Shown here one piece after another: positions 1 to 12,580 of a stretch of 64,000 nt of DNA. The translations under genes and the position numbers were made by a program. Within the stretch, counting starts at the first letter, position 1, and every line of letters begins with the position of its first letter. The notes under the pieces were generated by a model. The model searched no databases and was not told where the DNA came from. It saw only the letters and a program-made list of their open reading frames with translations. Source of the stretch: Bostrychus sinensis (Eukaryota; Chordata; Actinopteri; Gobiiformes; Eleotridae); the NCBI GenBank assembly GCA_020698575.1, contig CM036245.1, positions 37,191,148 through 37,255,147 of the forward strand, in the 5' to 3' direction.

Positions 1-189
1 CCCTTATTGGAGTGTACCATTATATTAAAATCATTAATAAAAAAGCCTATCTCATGCCTTCTCCTCAATCTCCCAAGAACTTGTCTAAACTAAATAAAAT
101 AAATTAAATTAAAATAAAAACATAAGTTATTAAGAGCTGTCAATCAGGAAAAAAAAACCTAAAAAACTCACAATAGTAAAAATATAGTT

Positions 190-415
190 CTATTTTCTAG
201 TTCAAGGGTAAATGCTCTGTCCATGAGCAAGTGTATTTCTCAATAGTAAAGAATGTGACCCTTACTAATACTAATACTAACTAATTCAGCCAGAACGCAT
301 CAGGAAAGGCATCTGGTGTAAAAAAAAAAAAAAAAAAACATTTGCAAATCCAAATCACTGCATGCTAGGAGGCAGATGCTTTGCTGTGTCGACTTTTTCC
401 AAGGAAAGCCCAAAG
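190..415 (-). mobile_element. SINE remnants (tRNA-like box and tail)
   Basis: Read on the minus strand, 190-235 resembles the tRNA-like 'gctca..ga.agagca' box. The segment 296-410 has the 'aggcatctggtgtaaaa' tail with a following 'ggcagatgctttgctgtg' that recurs near 31330 and 44860. It is degraded. Confidence 0.45.
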
Positions 416-1497
416 AAAATAAGAAAGTCTTGTTCCCAGTCCATGATATAACTGCCTTACTGCTTCCTTAAACTCCACTGTATTAAACATTCTCTCCGAC
501 TAAAGTGTGTGAGGGCAATCCGAGATAAAAGCATGGACTTCCCACTTTGTTCTGCTCCTAATGAGTTTATTTGAATTGTGCTTCAGAGAGAACATCAGTG
601 CGCCTCGTGTCCACTGGTTCTCATTAAACATGCATTAATAAGCTTTAGCCCAAATACACCGGCAGCGCAGACAGGAGGGAAAATAAGCACCTGCTGTCTG
701 CATAAAAGAGCTTACACACCAGTGAAAGAATGTACTACTGTTACAAATCACTGTAGGTCCAGATAGGAAAGGCCTGTTGTATTCATTTTAGGAAGCCGGC
801 TTTTGGGGTAACTTATTTTATCCCGAAAATAATCACAGGGAGGAGTTAAAGAATTTGATCAGAAGCATCCAAACTTATGGCGGGCTTTATTTTCTGTTAA
901 AGGTACTCTAAGCAGCATGCGCTCTACTGATTTGAAAACGGTACTGCAGTCTAATACAAAACAATGGTCTGTGGGTTGCCAGTCTTTCTGCTTTTCTCAA
1001 TGGACGATCAGTAATGCAAGGGTTTTAGAACCAAAGCAAAAAATGTGACATGTGACAAACATGAACAACTTGGCCATTATGTAAAATATATTTTTATTGT
1101 GAATAAATTAGCTGTACCATTGTTATCACTAAAACTAATATTTGATTAGTTTACCTCATATTTTGGCACACATGTGGGTATTTTTTAGGAAATATAAAAA
1201 TATATATATATACTGCTCATAGCACCTTTAAATAATGTGCTGTGTCCCATATACAAATAATAATATAATTTAGAATAGTAATAAATGTTTGTAAATAAAT
1301 CTAAATTTGCTAAAACTTACTTCATGCAACAACAACAACAACTTTGTGGCTCAATAAAAAAACTATATGTTTAGGGACCCATACAAAAGACTTGGTTCAG
1401 TCGTGAACATCACAACTGGCAAACCAATATGTATCCATATTTTTGTTTGGTATATACTTTCTCTGGCAGCCATGAATTCAACAATCGATGGGAGCAC

Positions 1498-1537
1498 CCC
1501 TTATTGGAGTGTGCCAGTGTATTAAAGTCATAAACAA
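1498..1537 (+). repeat. 40-bp repeat shared with the first 40 bases of the window
   Basis: 'cccttattggagtgt' followed by a 'attaaa.tcat' segment occurs at 1-40 and again at 1498-1537 with several mismatches. This suggests two copies of a dispersed repeat in the same orientation. Confidence 0.6.
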
Positions 1538-2029
1538 TGTTCTATGCTGTTGTTTGTAATTTCAATTACAATGCACTCTTAAGGGGGAAAAAAAGTTGTA
1601 TACTTTATGTTCAACCTTAATCTCATCATAAGCTCCATATCAAATATAAAACACTCAATTACATTTCTTCACAATTCTCTTCACTCTTTAATCTAAAAAC
1701 ATCCCTGTGACCCACTTTTGTATCCCAACCCACACTTTAAAAAAGCAGGACCTAATTGTCTAATATTGAATTAAGCAGGTTAACACTGGGACAACACTGG
1801 CTCTAAACTACATTAAAGCTTGTACACAGAATAGCGCAGGTCTCTTTCATTGCTCTGTTTTCCCCTGGGCTCAGAATCAGTTTATGTTTGTACTTTATTG
1901 TTTGAGTGACAAAGCATAACCTCATCGCTCTCCACACTTCGGGATCTCATTCCTCTCGCTTTGAAAACAGTATCAGTTCCCTCTGTCAATTCGTAATCTA
2001 TCTTTGTTTAGAGAAAAGCGTGAGTAATC

Positions 2030-2245
2030 TGCTCCTGCGATCTCAGTCCTAATAAAGTGTCGAGGAGTGGAGTCGAGGCGCCAATCGGCCACAGATGGAG
2101 CTGGTTCAGGATGTGTGCGTTGTGCGGGTAAGCGGCGGGTCATGCGGCGCTCAGTGGGTGAAAGCGCTCTGTGTTTATGAATATCATTTCTCTTATGGTG
2201 CGAGTTTGTGGGTAGGATCCTTTTACAGTTTGTCAAGTCGTGCGC
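2030..2245. other. CpG-rich patch in AT-rich intron
   Basis: Numerous CpGs (gtcgaggcgccaatcggcc, gcggcgggtcatgcggcgct, cgtgcgcggtcgg) stand out against AT-rich flanks. No conserved coding sequence is seen. Confidence 0.4.
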
Positions 2246-4387
2246 GGTCGGAAAATGAGTTGACATTGCTCCACATCACATTAAATTAGAAGCGTTTTGT
2301 ATCAAGCGTGCCTGCATGACTGCTGTTCTAATTCACTTAGACGTGACTGCAAACGCCCTCGCAATCTTTTATTCACTTTTGCAAACACACAGTTTAATGT
2401 ATTGATATAATTTAATATAAACCTAGAGGAGCGTGGCCTATATAGAATGATGGCTATGGGTTTTATGCATGCACTCTTCTCCACCTACATGCAAGGACCA
2501 GTAAAGTGAAAAGTGAAAAGTGATTGGACGGAGGATAATTGACAGTAAAAAAAGAAATAATCTCATAATTCTGAAATATTATCAGTCTTGCCTTGACATG
2601 TGACCTTTCTCATTTTGAGTTAACCTGATTGGAGGACTTCAGAAAGCCTTTATAAAGGGCATATACCTGAGATGAATACCTGAATATGATTGGACAAATC
2701 TGTCATGAGGTCATTTTATCCAATCAGAGCAATGCCATGTATAAGTAACAGCATAACAATCGATTTGTGGTCAAATCTAAAATATACTTCTTCACGTCAT
2801 TCCTTTAACTCCTGCAACAACTAATCGGATTAATCAATTATCATCAATTAAAATAATTGTCAACTAATTTAATAATTGATTCATTGGTATCTGGGGTATT
2901 CATAAACCCTGAAACATGTTTGGTGCTTAGAGTTGAGGCTTTTATTGGGCATGGTATAACAAGTTTTTAACCACGTCATTGTTAGGCTGCCAGGTTCTCA
3001 CGCATTTACTTATGCTCCACTGTCCAAATTAATAATTATTTAATTGAAAAAAATAATTGTCAGATTTATCATTATCATGTCATTAAAATAATCATTAGTA
3101 GCAGCCCTAATTCCTTTAAATTAGCTGTGTGTCGGAGAATCAAGAAAATTTAACATGAATTGCATAAGACCCTGTAGCACTCTAGGAACCTTTCTGAGGT
3201 TCCTATAACCTTTTGAGGAACTATCCCTTTACGCTGTGCATTTGTCAAACATGACAGGAACTGGGTGTAGTTCATCTAAGCTTTTTAGATCTCACTTTGA
3301 AGCAGGGACTTCCCAGTAGTATAAGAACCATTTGAGGGTGTAACTAAATTCCTAGAACTAAATTTGTATCACTGCTCTGTGTGAAAACAGCTTTTGATTT
3401 GGTTGTGAGTGTGTGAACTCCAAAATGTGAGTGATAGTGACCACATTAGTATCTGATTGTGTTATAGCAAAGTTTGGATGTTAATTTCCTAGTATTAATA
3501 TATTTTTAGTGATACATTCTTGTTTTACATAGTCAGGTTTGATTACTTCCATCCACTTATTTGTCAAAACTACACTTTGTGCATGGAGCGTTTTACTATT
3601 TGATTGTTTTGCATTGTAGTTACACTAATACTACTACTACTAAAGGGCTATTAAAACTAAACGTTTATGTGAACATTCTATTTCTAACACAGATGACTTT
3701 AAGATGATGATTTTAAGCAAGTACTACATCTCCAAATCTCACTGTGGCGTGCAAGGGTCCCACACAGGTTCTTTGTCACTGTGGGGCTGCAGAGGTCATA
3801 TCTGGGGGAGCGGCATGGGGCGGTGCTCAGGGGGGAGGGCCACGGTGCTCCAGGGGCCAAGAATGTTAATTGGGAAGATTGTTTTAATAAGCCCCACATC
3901 TCTGCAGACGCTGGGAAGGGGCCACACAGACAGAGGGCTGGCTACAGGACGACCCTGTCACTGAGAACATGGAGGGGAGTCAGACTGGAGTGGAGATAGT
4001 CTCTGGCTCCTGGCTTATGTTCTTTGTTTCCTGGAGGTAACAGGATTTGGTGTAATCAGCATTCGGCTGGTGACAAATGTGGGATGCGCTGAGTTTGTAT
4101 AATCCTGTTAGACTGTGAAGACTGGAGAATGGTGTGGCCTATAGACAGAATAGGCTTAAGCCCATTTCACACTTTGTTTAGACGGATAGAGGATGGTTTA
4201 GCAGAAGGAAGACGTTTGTCATGATATGAGTTTGAGTGCTGGTAAATGGATAAAAATGAATTATTCCCATATTAAACTGGTTTACAATAATTCCAACAGT
4301 GATTTCTGCAAATAGGCCAAGTTGAATTTAACATTGAACATAAGCTTTCTATTGATCCGGCTTGCGTTTGGCACAAAGTGTGACTGG

Positions 4388-4389
<2 letters not shown>

Positions 4390-4435
<46 letters not shown>
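4390..4435 (+). repeat. (TTA)n microsatellite
   Basis: About 15 uninterrupted TTA units. Confidence 0.95.
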
Positions 4436-5319
4436 GTTTTTATATATATATTTTTTTTTATTATGCGTCATTTTGACCAATCGCAAATTGCATTTATTTT
4501 TGCAGGGCTTTTGCAGAAAACTTTAGTAGATAAGTACAATAAGTAACACCCGATGTATGTAATCAACATTGACGGTAGGTGAAAGTGGGTGAAAGTCTAT
4601 AATACATAGCGTTGTGTTTCCCACAGAGAAGGAATAGCCTCCTCCAGGTCTTGTGTCGTGTGAGAGGCAGAAAGAGCCAGAGAAAAGCGTACAGGTGTAC
4701 AGGTTGGTGACACTATACTGTTACATCTGCTCTTTTGTACTTCATGCACAGCGCCGCGGGCCGTACAGTGAGCGGGTGAGAGCCGGGTTACTGCCATCTC
4801 TGGTTCTTATTCCTCTGGGAGCCGGCAGAAGGCTTCACCTATACACTCCTACTGACAGGCATTACTCATACCAGCATCATATCAACGGTCCGCCTCACTG
4901 CTGTAGTCATGTTTTGTGAAAAGCAGCCCATAACCTGCTCTTATTTACCTGACTATTTTACGGCGTTGTGAAACTCAGTGTTTGACTTGGGAAACAGTGG
5001 ATTCCATTGGCAGCAGCTCTAAAGTGTGTAAACAGAATGCTTTATTCAGCCAGGCCTGCAGCTAATGAGAACAGCTCACAAGGCCAAGTGTGTCTACTTT
5101 CTCTAGACTTGTGCTGAAGTTCTCACAGCATGTAACACTGACTTTAGGATTTACTGCTGCTGCTTTTAGGCATGGTGATATAAAATTGAAACATAAAAAT
5201 GCTTGGGTTGTAATGACTGCAACATTTCATAGTGTGTCTATGAAATGTAGACTAAAATGTAGTGTGTGCACATTGTGACATAACACATCATGAAAAATGA
5301 AAAATTATTTAAAAAGGAT

Positions 5320-5586
5320 AGTCAGGCCATGTCTATGTTCCCACAATTCTTTGAATTTTTTTTTCCAAATTAGGCGCCATGTTCCCACATACCTATGTTC
5401 CCACATTTTTATTGTTACTTTTTTTTTTTCAAAATCAGACCCACAGCCCAATGTATTCTGAAGTTTTCTGTTTTTTTTCCAAACCCAATGTTCTCACATT
5501 TTCCAATAAAAAGTGCATGTTTCACCCTAATCATAAATCTTAGAAATGTGGGAAGATAGGGCTTTTGGGACAAGGGCTATAGTGTA

Positions 5587-5653
<67 letters not shown>

Positions 5654-5715
5654 TAAAATAAAATAAAAATCATAGAAATGTTGGAACATAAGGTGGTGGG
5701 GACATACGGCTGTCT
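5320..5715. repeat. 'GTTCCCACA' dispersed repeat with an internal (AAT)n tract
   Basis: Repeated 'atgttcccaca' in the 5' part and 'gaaatgtgggaagatagggct'-like complements in the 3' part form a loose inverted repeat. A relative lies at 55760-56065. An (AAT)n tract (5587-5652) sits inside it. Confidence 0.55.
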
Positions 5716-5744
5716 CTTGACAAAAATAGCATAATCTTTGCATA

Positions 5745-5930
5745 CTGCAGTTGTGTCCCTGGGCAAGACACTTCACCCACCACCTTGCCTGCAGTGTATG
5801 GTGTGTGAATATGTTGAATGTGGTTGTGTGTTTGGTGGTGGTCTGCTGTTGTTGCAGAATGGCAGCCACGTCTCCATCAGTCTACCCCAGGGCAGCTGTG
5901 GCTACAAAAGTAGAAGTTTTGACTGATGCC
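5745..5930 (+). mobile_element. SINE 3' part, tRNA-derived family
   Basis: 'gtccctgggcaagacacttc', then 'ttgaatgtg', then 'ggcagccacgtctccatcag' and 'ccccagggcagctgtggcta' match the 3' part of the SINE at 19312-19560. The tRNA-like head is missing. Confidence 0.65.
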
Positions 5931-5944
5931 CAATCCCTGTGCAG

Positions 5945-6065
5945 TGCCCGGGGACACTTCTCCAGATCTTGAACTAGGATCCTGGTCAGGGGTACCTATC
6001 TAGCTGGAGAATCATCCTATATTGTACATGTTTTGAGGTTGATGGGCACCTAGAGGAACCCCATC
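5945..6065 (-). mobile_element. SINE fragment (L2-tail family), minus strand
   Basis: 'cttctccagatcttgaacta' and 'ggatcctggtcaggggtacc' match the minus-strand SINE at 14940-15215. Confidence 0.6.
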
Positions 6066-6879
6066 CAGAATGTTACTTTCAAGACAGAGAATAATGGATA
6101 CTTTTATTTATAGCAAGAATAGAGAAAAATAAACTTGCATCCAGTAGCTGTTTATTAGTAGCCCACACCACCACAAACAGGGTTTTATATAATTAAAATA
6201 ATGACTATAATCCTGTACAGATGTCAGCCACTCTTACTGTATCCATGGAGAATCTAATAGACTTTTATGAGATCTGCCCTTTTCTTTTTATTGGACCGAG
6301 GACTGTTTTCCGACATTCCTTCATGCTCGGGCCTCCACTTACCCTCTTTCCTTTTAGTCAAACTCCATCTCACCTCCTGCTCCACTCACAACAATCTCTG
6401 TTTATTGAACTCTGAGGTGCCATGTCACTCATACGAGGGCCCCTGGACTCCCCTGTAAGGCCTGCAAGCTGCAGCGTTTGCCGACATGACGAGAAGACTT
6501 GCGGGACAGTTAAACAAACAGAATCTCAATGGTGGCTCTGTCCTTTGCAGTCGGTGGTGTAGTAGTGTGTGTGGACTTCATGTGGTGGAAGTACTGGATG
6601 TAGACATGTTTGTGTTGGTTCAGAGATAATTGCCTTTCGGGTATAATGAGTGTGAGGTCTGTGTGTGTTTGTAAAATGGAGCCGAGTAAACACAGTGTTG
6701 GAGTTGGAGCAGTTTGGCCTACTTTCACCATCCAGCAATCCTCCTGCCCAACCCACAGTAGTGCACAGTAACACATGTAACATAGCTGCTTAACCAGTGG
6801 CACTAACTATAGCATTTATAAAGAAAGGGAGATTTTTCATCTAATTTAGAATGCATGGAGGTCTATAGTCCCCCTTTTT

Positions 6880-7615
6880 GCATTAAGTTTAGAAGGGTAA
6901 TCTGTTGTGGTTGTGATCCATGCAGTCCTACCAAGGCACAGCGAGTAAGTGCACCTGACCACTAAATGGCGCACAGGTTAACTTGCATTGCAGCAGGAAA
7001 GGCAAAACAAATAGGGCTGGGCAGTAGCTCAGTTGGTAGAGCCATTTGCCCACTAACCAGAAGGTTGGCAGAAGGTTGGCGGAAGGTTGGCGGAAGGTTG
7101 GTGGTACGTTGGTGGAAGGTTGGTAGAAGTTTAGTGTCTAGTTCCTCTCTATACATTAAGTTTTGAAGGGTAATCTGTTGTGGTTGTGATTCATGCAGTT
7201 CTGACGCCCAGGCCACAACTAGTAAGTGCACCTGACCACTAGTAGACACAGCTTTTAGCAAAATATATTGTAAAAGGGAAGGCAAACCAAAAGGGCTGGG
7301 CAGGAGCTCAGTTGGCAGAGCCATTCGCCGGAAGATTGGTGGTCAGTTGGTGGTAGGCTGGCGGTAGGATGGCGAAATGTTGGCAGTAGGATGGCGGTAG
7401 GATTGCAGAAGGTTGGCGAAAGGTTGGCAGTAGGTTGGCAGTAGGATGGCGGTAGGATGGCGGTAGATTTGCTTAAGGTTGGTGGAAGGTTGGCAGTAGG
7501 TTGGCAAAAGGTTGGCAGAACGTTGGCTGAAGGTTGGCAGTAGGTTGGTGGAAGGTTGGCAAAACTTGGCGGAAGGTTGGTAGAAGGTTGTCAAAAGGTT
7601 GGCGGTACTGCTGAT
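6880..7615 (+). repeat. duplicated SINE segment whose tRNA-like part runs into a GGTTGGC minisatellite
   Basis: A roughly 274-bp unit starting 'cattaagtttagaagggta' (6880) is repeated from 7154. Each unit carries a tRNA A-box-like 'tagctcagttggtagagcc' (7025) or 'gagctcagttggcagagcc', and then breaks into a tandem array of about 10-11 bp units of the form GGTTGGCnGAA. The second array (about 7325-7610) is much longer. The SINE B box is absent. Confidence 0.75.
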
Positions 7616-8299
7616 GCTTGGGCAACCCACTTTGCCACTAATAATGGATTACTACTCTATTTAGCTATTTAGATGACATTCACCTATTCATGTCTGTCTG
7701 TCTTTAGATGGCAGAAGCCAGAGAGGATCTACTTCCTCTCTTACCCTAGAACAATGTGACATATCTCTCTGTCTTCCATGTGTGTGTCTGTGTACCAGTA
7801 CAGCTGGTAGCACATGTGCGTCCCATTCTCCGCTAATTCAAGAGCTCGCTTCAAAAGAACTGTCTGTAACAAACATTCCCCAGTCCATTATACAGTCTCT
7901 GAGGTTTATTTATTCTGGAGGGATTGGAGTTTATTGTCGTAGCTGCATGTTAATAGGGGCGTCCTGACATCACGGCTTGGATCCCAGTGCATTGTGGGAG
8001 TGCAGGTGCAGAGCCTAGAGGCCGGTGGGATAATATTGAGTTTGCTGGAGCGTTGACGTCTTTACGAGTGTCACAGAGGTTTGTTGTGGTCAGCCATGGA
8101 AACATTTTGAAGCATATGATTTTGCAGATGTGGCCCATGATCAGTGTTTGGGTAAATGGGCAGTTATTGTCTCTTTAGACATTTTTGCAGAAGTTTTTTT
8201 TTCCATCTTTCATTATTGGACCTTAACTGAAAGCAACTTAAAAAAACAAAACAATCTGGATTAATCTTTTGAACCTGTAATAGACCGTTTAAATGTTTG

Positions 8300-8390
8300 T
8301 CAAGGCAAGGCAGGGCAAGGCAAGTTTATTTGTATAGCACAATTTATACACAGAGCAATTCAAAGTGCAACAACATGTCAACAACATGAC
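8300..8390 (+). repeat. dispersed fish repeat ('aagtttatttgtatagcaca')
   Basis: 'ggcaaggcaagtttatttgt' and 'atagcacaatttatacacag' are typical of a common teleost dispersed repeat end. Only this part is recognised. Confidence 0.5.
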
Positions 8391-8999
8391 TGCAATATGT
8401 TGAGCAGGCAGCAATTTAATTTCAATGGGCAAATTAGCATTAGCCACCAGCTATGGCAATTATAAATAAACAACATATGTAATGTCCCTATGTCATCTGT
8501 CTGTTGACAGAATCCAAGTGTCTGTTGACAGAATCAGAAGTAAGATTTTAAAAAAAGGCCTATTTACATTGTACCTCCTCACTCGTGAAGTGGTCCAAAG
8601 GGGCCAGCCACAATATGTGCTGCCCCAAGCCCAGATAAATGGAGGCTTGCTTCATGAGGGGCATCCATTGTGCCAAAATAAACACATGAATGATTCACTG
8701 GGACTTTATATATTTACACTATGTGCATGTACAACACCTTATTCTGTATATATATTTTTTTACTTTTCTTCTATGGAAATAAGCTATGTGAAGATATTTC
8801 ATGTTTCTAGAGTAACTTTTTTATTTGTAAAATTATCACACTCAACTGACCTTACATTATCTTATTACATTTTCTACATGGCATATGAATATGTATCAAT
8901 ATACACTGGCCTTTTCCTGCCTGTAGATTCATTTGCATGGCAGAGATGGTTAGTCATTATCAACTTGGAATAATTACTTTTCTTTATTCATTGTTGTCA

Positions 9000-9138
9000 T
9001 AACCTCCATCAAAGAGGTTATGTTTTTGCTTGTGTTAATTTGTTGATTGAAATATATAAAAATAAATAAATAAAGTTTCTTGGCACATTATATTTATGTG
9101 TGCCGATCCGAAACACTGTCTTAATTTGGGAATTTTTA

Positions 9139-9186
<48 letters not shown>

Positions 9187-9290
9187 GTGTGAGATAGAAA
9201 CAACTCAAAATGTTACAGGTGGATTTTTCATGAAACTTTAAGGAAAGGTCACTGATTGGTCAAAGGAGCACATGATTAGTCTTTTTGGTG
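9000..9290 (+). repeat. dispersed repeat with a long poly-T tract
   Basis: 'ataacctccatcaaagaggt' opens a repeat seen often in fish. A 41-nt T run (9142-9182) interrupts it. 'aaactttaaggaaaggtcac' resembles 10200-10240, which suggests a second partial copy there. Confidence 0.5.
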
Positions 9291-10741
9291 TTTTATTCAT
9301 CTACAAGTGGGACATAATGAAACAGCTACCGCATATTGTTGGACTCAACAATACCTCATGCTTTTGTATACAGCCTCATGTATTCTCAATGCAGCTTTTA
9401 TCCCTGGTGGGCTGGAATGCCTGTGGGCTGAGCAAAGATGCATGTTTTTACAGCCAAGACACTAAAGAAGTGTGCTGTGTCCAATCTGCTCTCACTGCAG
9501 TGGTGTCAAAGGTCAACAGAAAGGAATCAAAAAGACTGGGGTTGGGGCGAAGCTGTGATTCTTAAATATCTGCACACAGCACCCACCAGCCTAGACTCTA
9601 CAAGCCGCCGGCAATTTATCCACCTGCTACAACCTAGACTGGAGGTTCAAGGGTAGGAGGGGTCAGATGCTGAAAGTAGGAGGAAGATGGAGCTGGAGGG
9701 CTTGGTGGTGAATAAGTCTGATACTAGCTCCTGGCATAAACAAAACTGGTACAGAGGCAGAGGAATTATGTTGTACAACAAATGGACTGTAGGCAAGATT
9801 AGCTGCTGTAAGCCTGCTTTTAATACACACAAAGCTGTTATTTAAGAGAACTGAGTGGTTTGTCAAACAAGGGCTGGCTGGAAATAGCATCCATTCTGTG
9901 AAAGGCCAAGAATAGTTGACTAAAGTTTTCATTATGCTATTTTATAAACTTGCATACTAAGCTTGTGGAAGCCAATGGGAGCAGAGCATCAGCAGTCCAG
10001 AGCCAGGAGTGCTTAACAAACTTGAAAATGGTCAAACAAGGTTAAAGAAATATTTTCTTAGCAAAAAGTTGTAGTTGGATTTTGATGGCATTATTTTATT
10101 TTGAATTGAGAACACTGTCTGGATTGAGGAATGGAAGAACTTAGACTGTTAGCAATATAACCCAAAATGTTACATATTGAATTTTCATATTTTCATATTT
10201 TAAAACTGTCAGGAAAGGTTACAAATGTGGAAAGGAACAAATTATTATTTAAGAAACTTGAAAAAGCTAATTTTCTTTTGAGTGTTTACAGTAGGGTATA
10301 GGTTGGAACAACTTTGCGGTGTGTTGGTAGAAGTTAACAATTTAAGAAGACAAAAAAATAAATATCTGAAAGAAAATATTCATTAGTCTTTATGTCAAAG
10401 TGGATTTTAAAAGGTATTTTACAATTTAATGTAAATAAAACAAACATTTAGGCTTTATATACGCTGTAAAATAAAACTACATTCAACCTTCATGCAACCC
10501 ACATTTGGCTCCTCACCCATAGTTTTGAAACCACTACAAAAGAGGTTTAGACAGTTGATGGCAATGAGTATACTACTTATTGCTAGTGTTGCTGGCTTAG
10601 TATTATTACTTTTATTTTATTATTACTTTTTTTTTTTTATTCTTCTGGCTGCTCCCTTATAGGATTGCCATAGTAAAAACTCAAGTAAGCAATGAGGATG
10701 ACCAACACAATGACAGTATGCACTGGCTTAACCTCCTATAC

Positions 10742-10920
10742 CAGTGATTCTCAACTGGTGGGTCAGGACATTCTAATATTGTACTGTCTCAGGTTCAAAC
10801 TGCACAATGTGTTTATTAATTTAAACATTTGATCAGTTGAAATTGCTCTTTTTTTGGGGCCACAGCTTGTCATTATAGAGTGGGGGTGGGTCCTGAAGCC
10901 AAACCAGTTGCGAACCACTG
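10742..10920. mobile_element. hAT-like MITE
   Basis: It starts CAGTGATTCTCAACTGGTGG and ends CCAGTTGCGAACCACTG. The ends are inverted copies of each other with a few mismatches. No clean target-site duplication is visible. Confidence 0.6.
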
Positions 10921-11879
10921 TCGCCCCAATAGGCTCCAATGGGAAGTAGTAGAAGGAAATTAATGAATATATGGATCATAATATTAATATTAAACTCCAT
11001 TGTAAGGAAATCTGTCTCCTTCTCAAGTTTAGTCTGCGGTGTCAAACATCTATCACTGAGCCAATGCTAACCGTAGAAAACTAGAAGGTGATAAATGCTT
11101 TCAGGTTGACAGTGGCAAATTGGAGCTGCGCTAAAAGCAATTAGCCAACATTGTTTCTTCGATTCACTCTCCACGCCAAAGGTCACCTCAGATGACTTCT
11201 CCCAACTCTGAAACCCCAGCTTCATCACCAACCATCACCCATCCACTCACACTTACACACACTTATACACACACATGAGCGCGCTGTGTTCCAAGGGAAA
11301 TTGAAAACAGATGTTGAAATGTCAAATGAAAATGAGATTCCCGTGCTGCCCCCCCCCCGACGTTAATGAAAATGAAGACTTTTAATGCCACACACAAGTC
11401 GGGCCTGGGAAGATCAGATCCGCTTTTGTTGGGAGGAAATGAAACCGTGTACAAGCCAGCTTCTCCTTGAGCCTTCAGAGGGAGACACAAGCAGAGCCGC
11501 CGGGAATTAAAGGGTTTATCAGAGTCAATCCTTCACCACCACACAGGGCTCAGCTCTTCCTCGAAAGACACCGGGCGGTGAAGGGGCAGGACAAGAAAGT
11601 AGTGGGAGTAAGAACTTAATAACTGCAGTAAGTTCAGTACTGTGCCTGGTGCCTGTAGTGACAAAACAAGAATTTAGAGTGCAGAATTTGCAGAAAAGGT
11701 AAAAGTAAAAAGTAAAAGTAGTTACTTCAAAACATTGCTCAAGTAGAAGGATCATTTCTCAACAATGTCCAAAAAAAAAAAAAAGAGTTTACTTTTATGT
11801 TTTATTGCAATCATACTACAGAATCAGCTACTACAGCACTAATACTGCAGCTAAAAATATTATTATGCATCTGCCTTTT

Positions 11880-12195
11880 CTAGAAACTCAAAGTCGCTTT
11901 ACAATTAGTTTAAATATTTGTTCACTCCTCAGTCACACACTTGTGGTGAGCTACTTCCTAGCCATAGTTGCCCTGAGGCAGACAGAGATGTGGCTGCCAT
12001 TATGTGTCAATGGCCTCTCCGACCACTACCAATCATACTCTCGCATTCATACACCACTGCCGCTGACACTGGAGGTTAGGTGGCTTTGATGTCTTGCTCA
12101 AGTACACAACAACTGCTGGTAGCAGGGATCGATCTGCCAACCTTCTGGTTAGTGGGTGAACAGCTCTACCTACTGAGCTACTGCCACCCCAACTA
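11880..12195 (-). mobile_element. tRNA-derived SINE, minus strand
   Basis: Read on the minus strand it starts 'gtggcagtagctcagtaggt' with an A-box-like motif, then 'ccaaccagaaggttgg'-type sequence, and ends in the 'tgactgaggagtgaa' tail before a 'tgtaaagcgactttgag' segment. Same family as 24700-25025. Confidence 0.7.
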
Positions 12196-12528
12196 CTGCA
12201 TCTACTGCTCTTGCTCCTGCAGCTTCAACTTGGGACCTTTGTGGTTTTACTCTTACTTTAAAAAGTACCTAGACCTTGAACTCTTTGGCAAATGAACAGA
12301 TGTGTAATCTTTAACGCTAACAAAATTACTTGTGAAAATGCATCTAATAGAGCTAATGTTGTGTTGTTGGTATATGCAGTGCCGCTAGGTCCAGATATTT
12401 ACAAAAAATTATCTCCTCATCAGGAGTTTATGTGGGATGGACAAAGAGGCGTCTTCATGCTGCGACGTGTGACTTTGGCCCATTTCCACAAATTAAGGCC
12501 TAAACTGCAAATCTCTCCCTTCCTTCCA

Positions 12529-12542
12529 CACACACACACATG

Positions 12543-12574
<32 letters not shown>

Positions 12575-12580
12575 CACAGA
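12529..12580 (+). repeat. (CA)n microsatellite
   Basis: Interrupted CA dinucleotide run. Confidence 0.95.

Noticed and set aside
2095..2133. ATG followed by an 11-codon frame and a GTAAGC donor in a CpG-rich patch, a possible alternative first exon
   Set aside because: It ends at a codon boundary, while the first Ig2 exon needs one preceding base of a codon, so direct splicing would break the frame. No signal peptide or other robo feature is present.
7014..7045. Possible functional tRNA gene
   Set aside because: Only an A-box-like segment is present. There is no acceptor stem pairing or B box; it is a SINE head.
8482..8973. 163-codon open frame
   Set aside because: AT-rich, hydrophobic-biased and low complexity, with no recognisable domain. 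A chance frame next to dispersed repeats.
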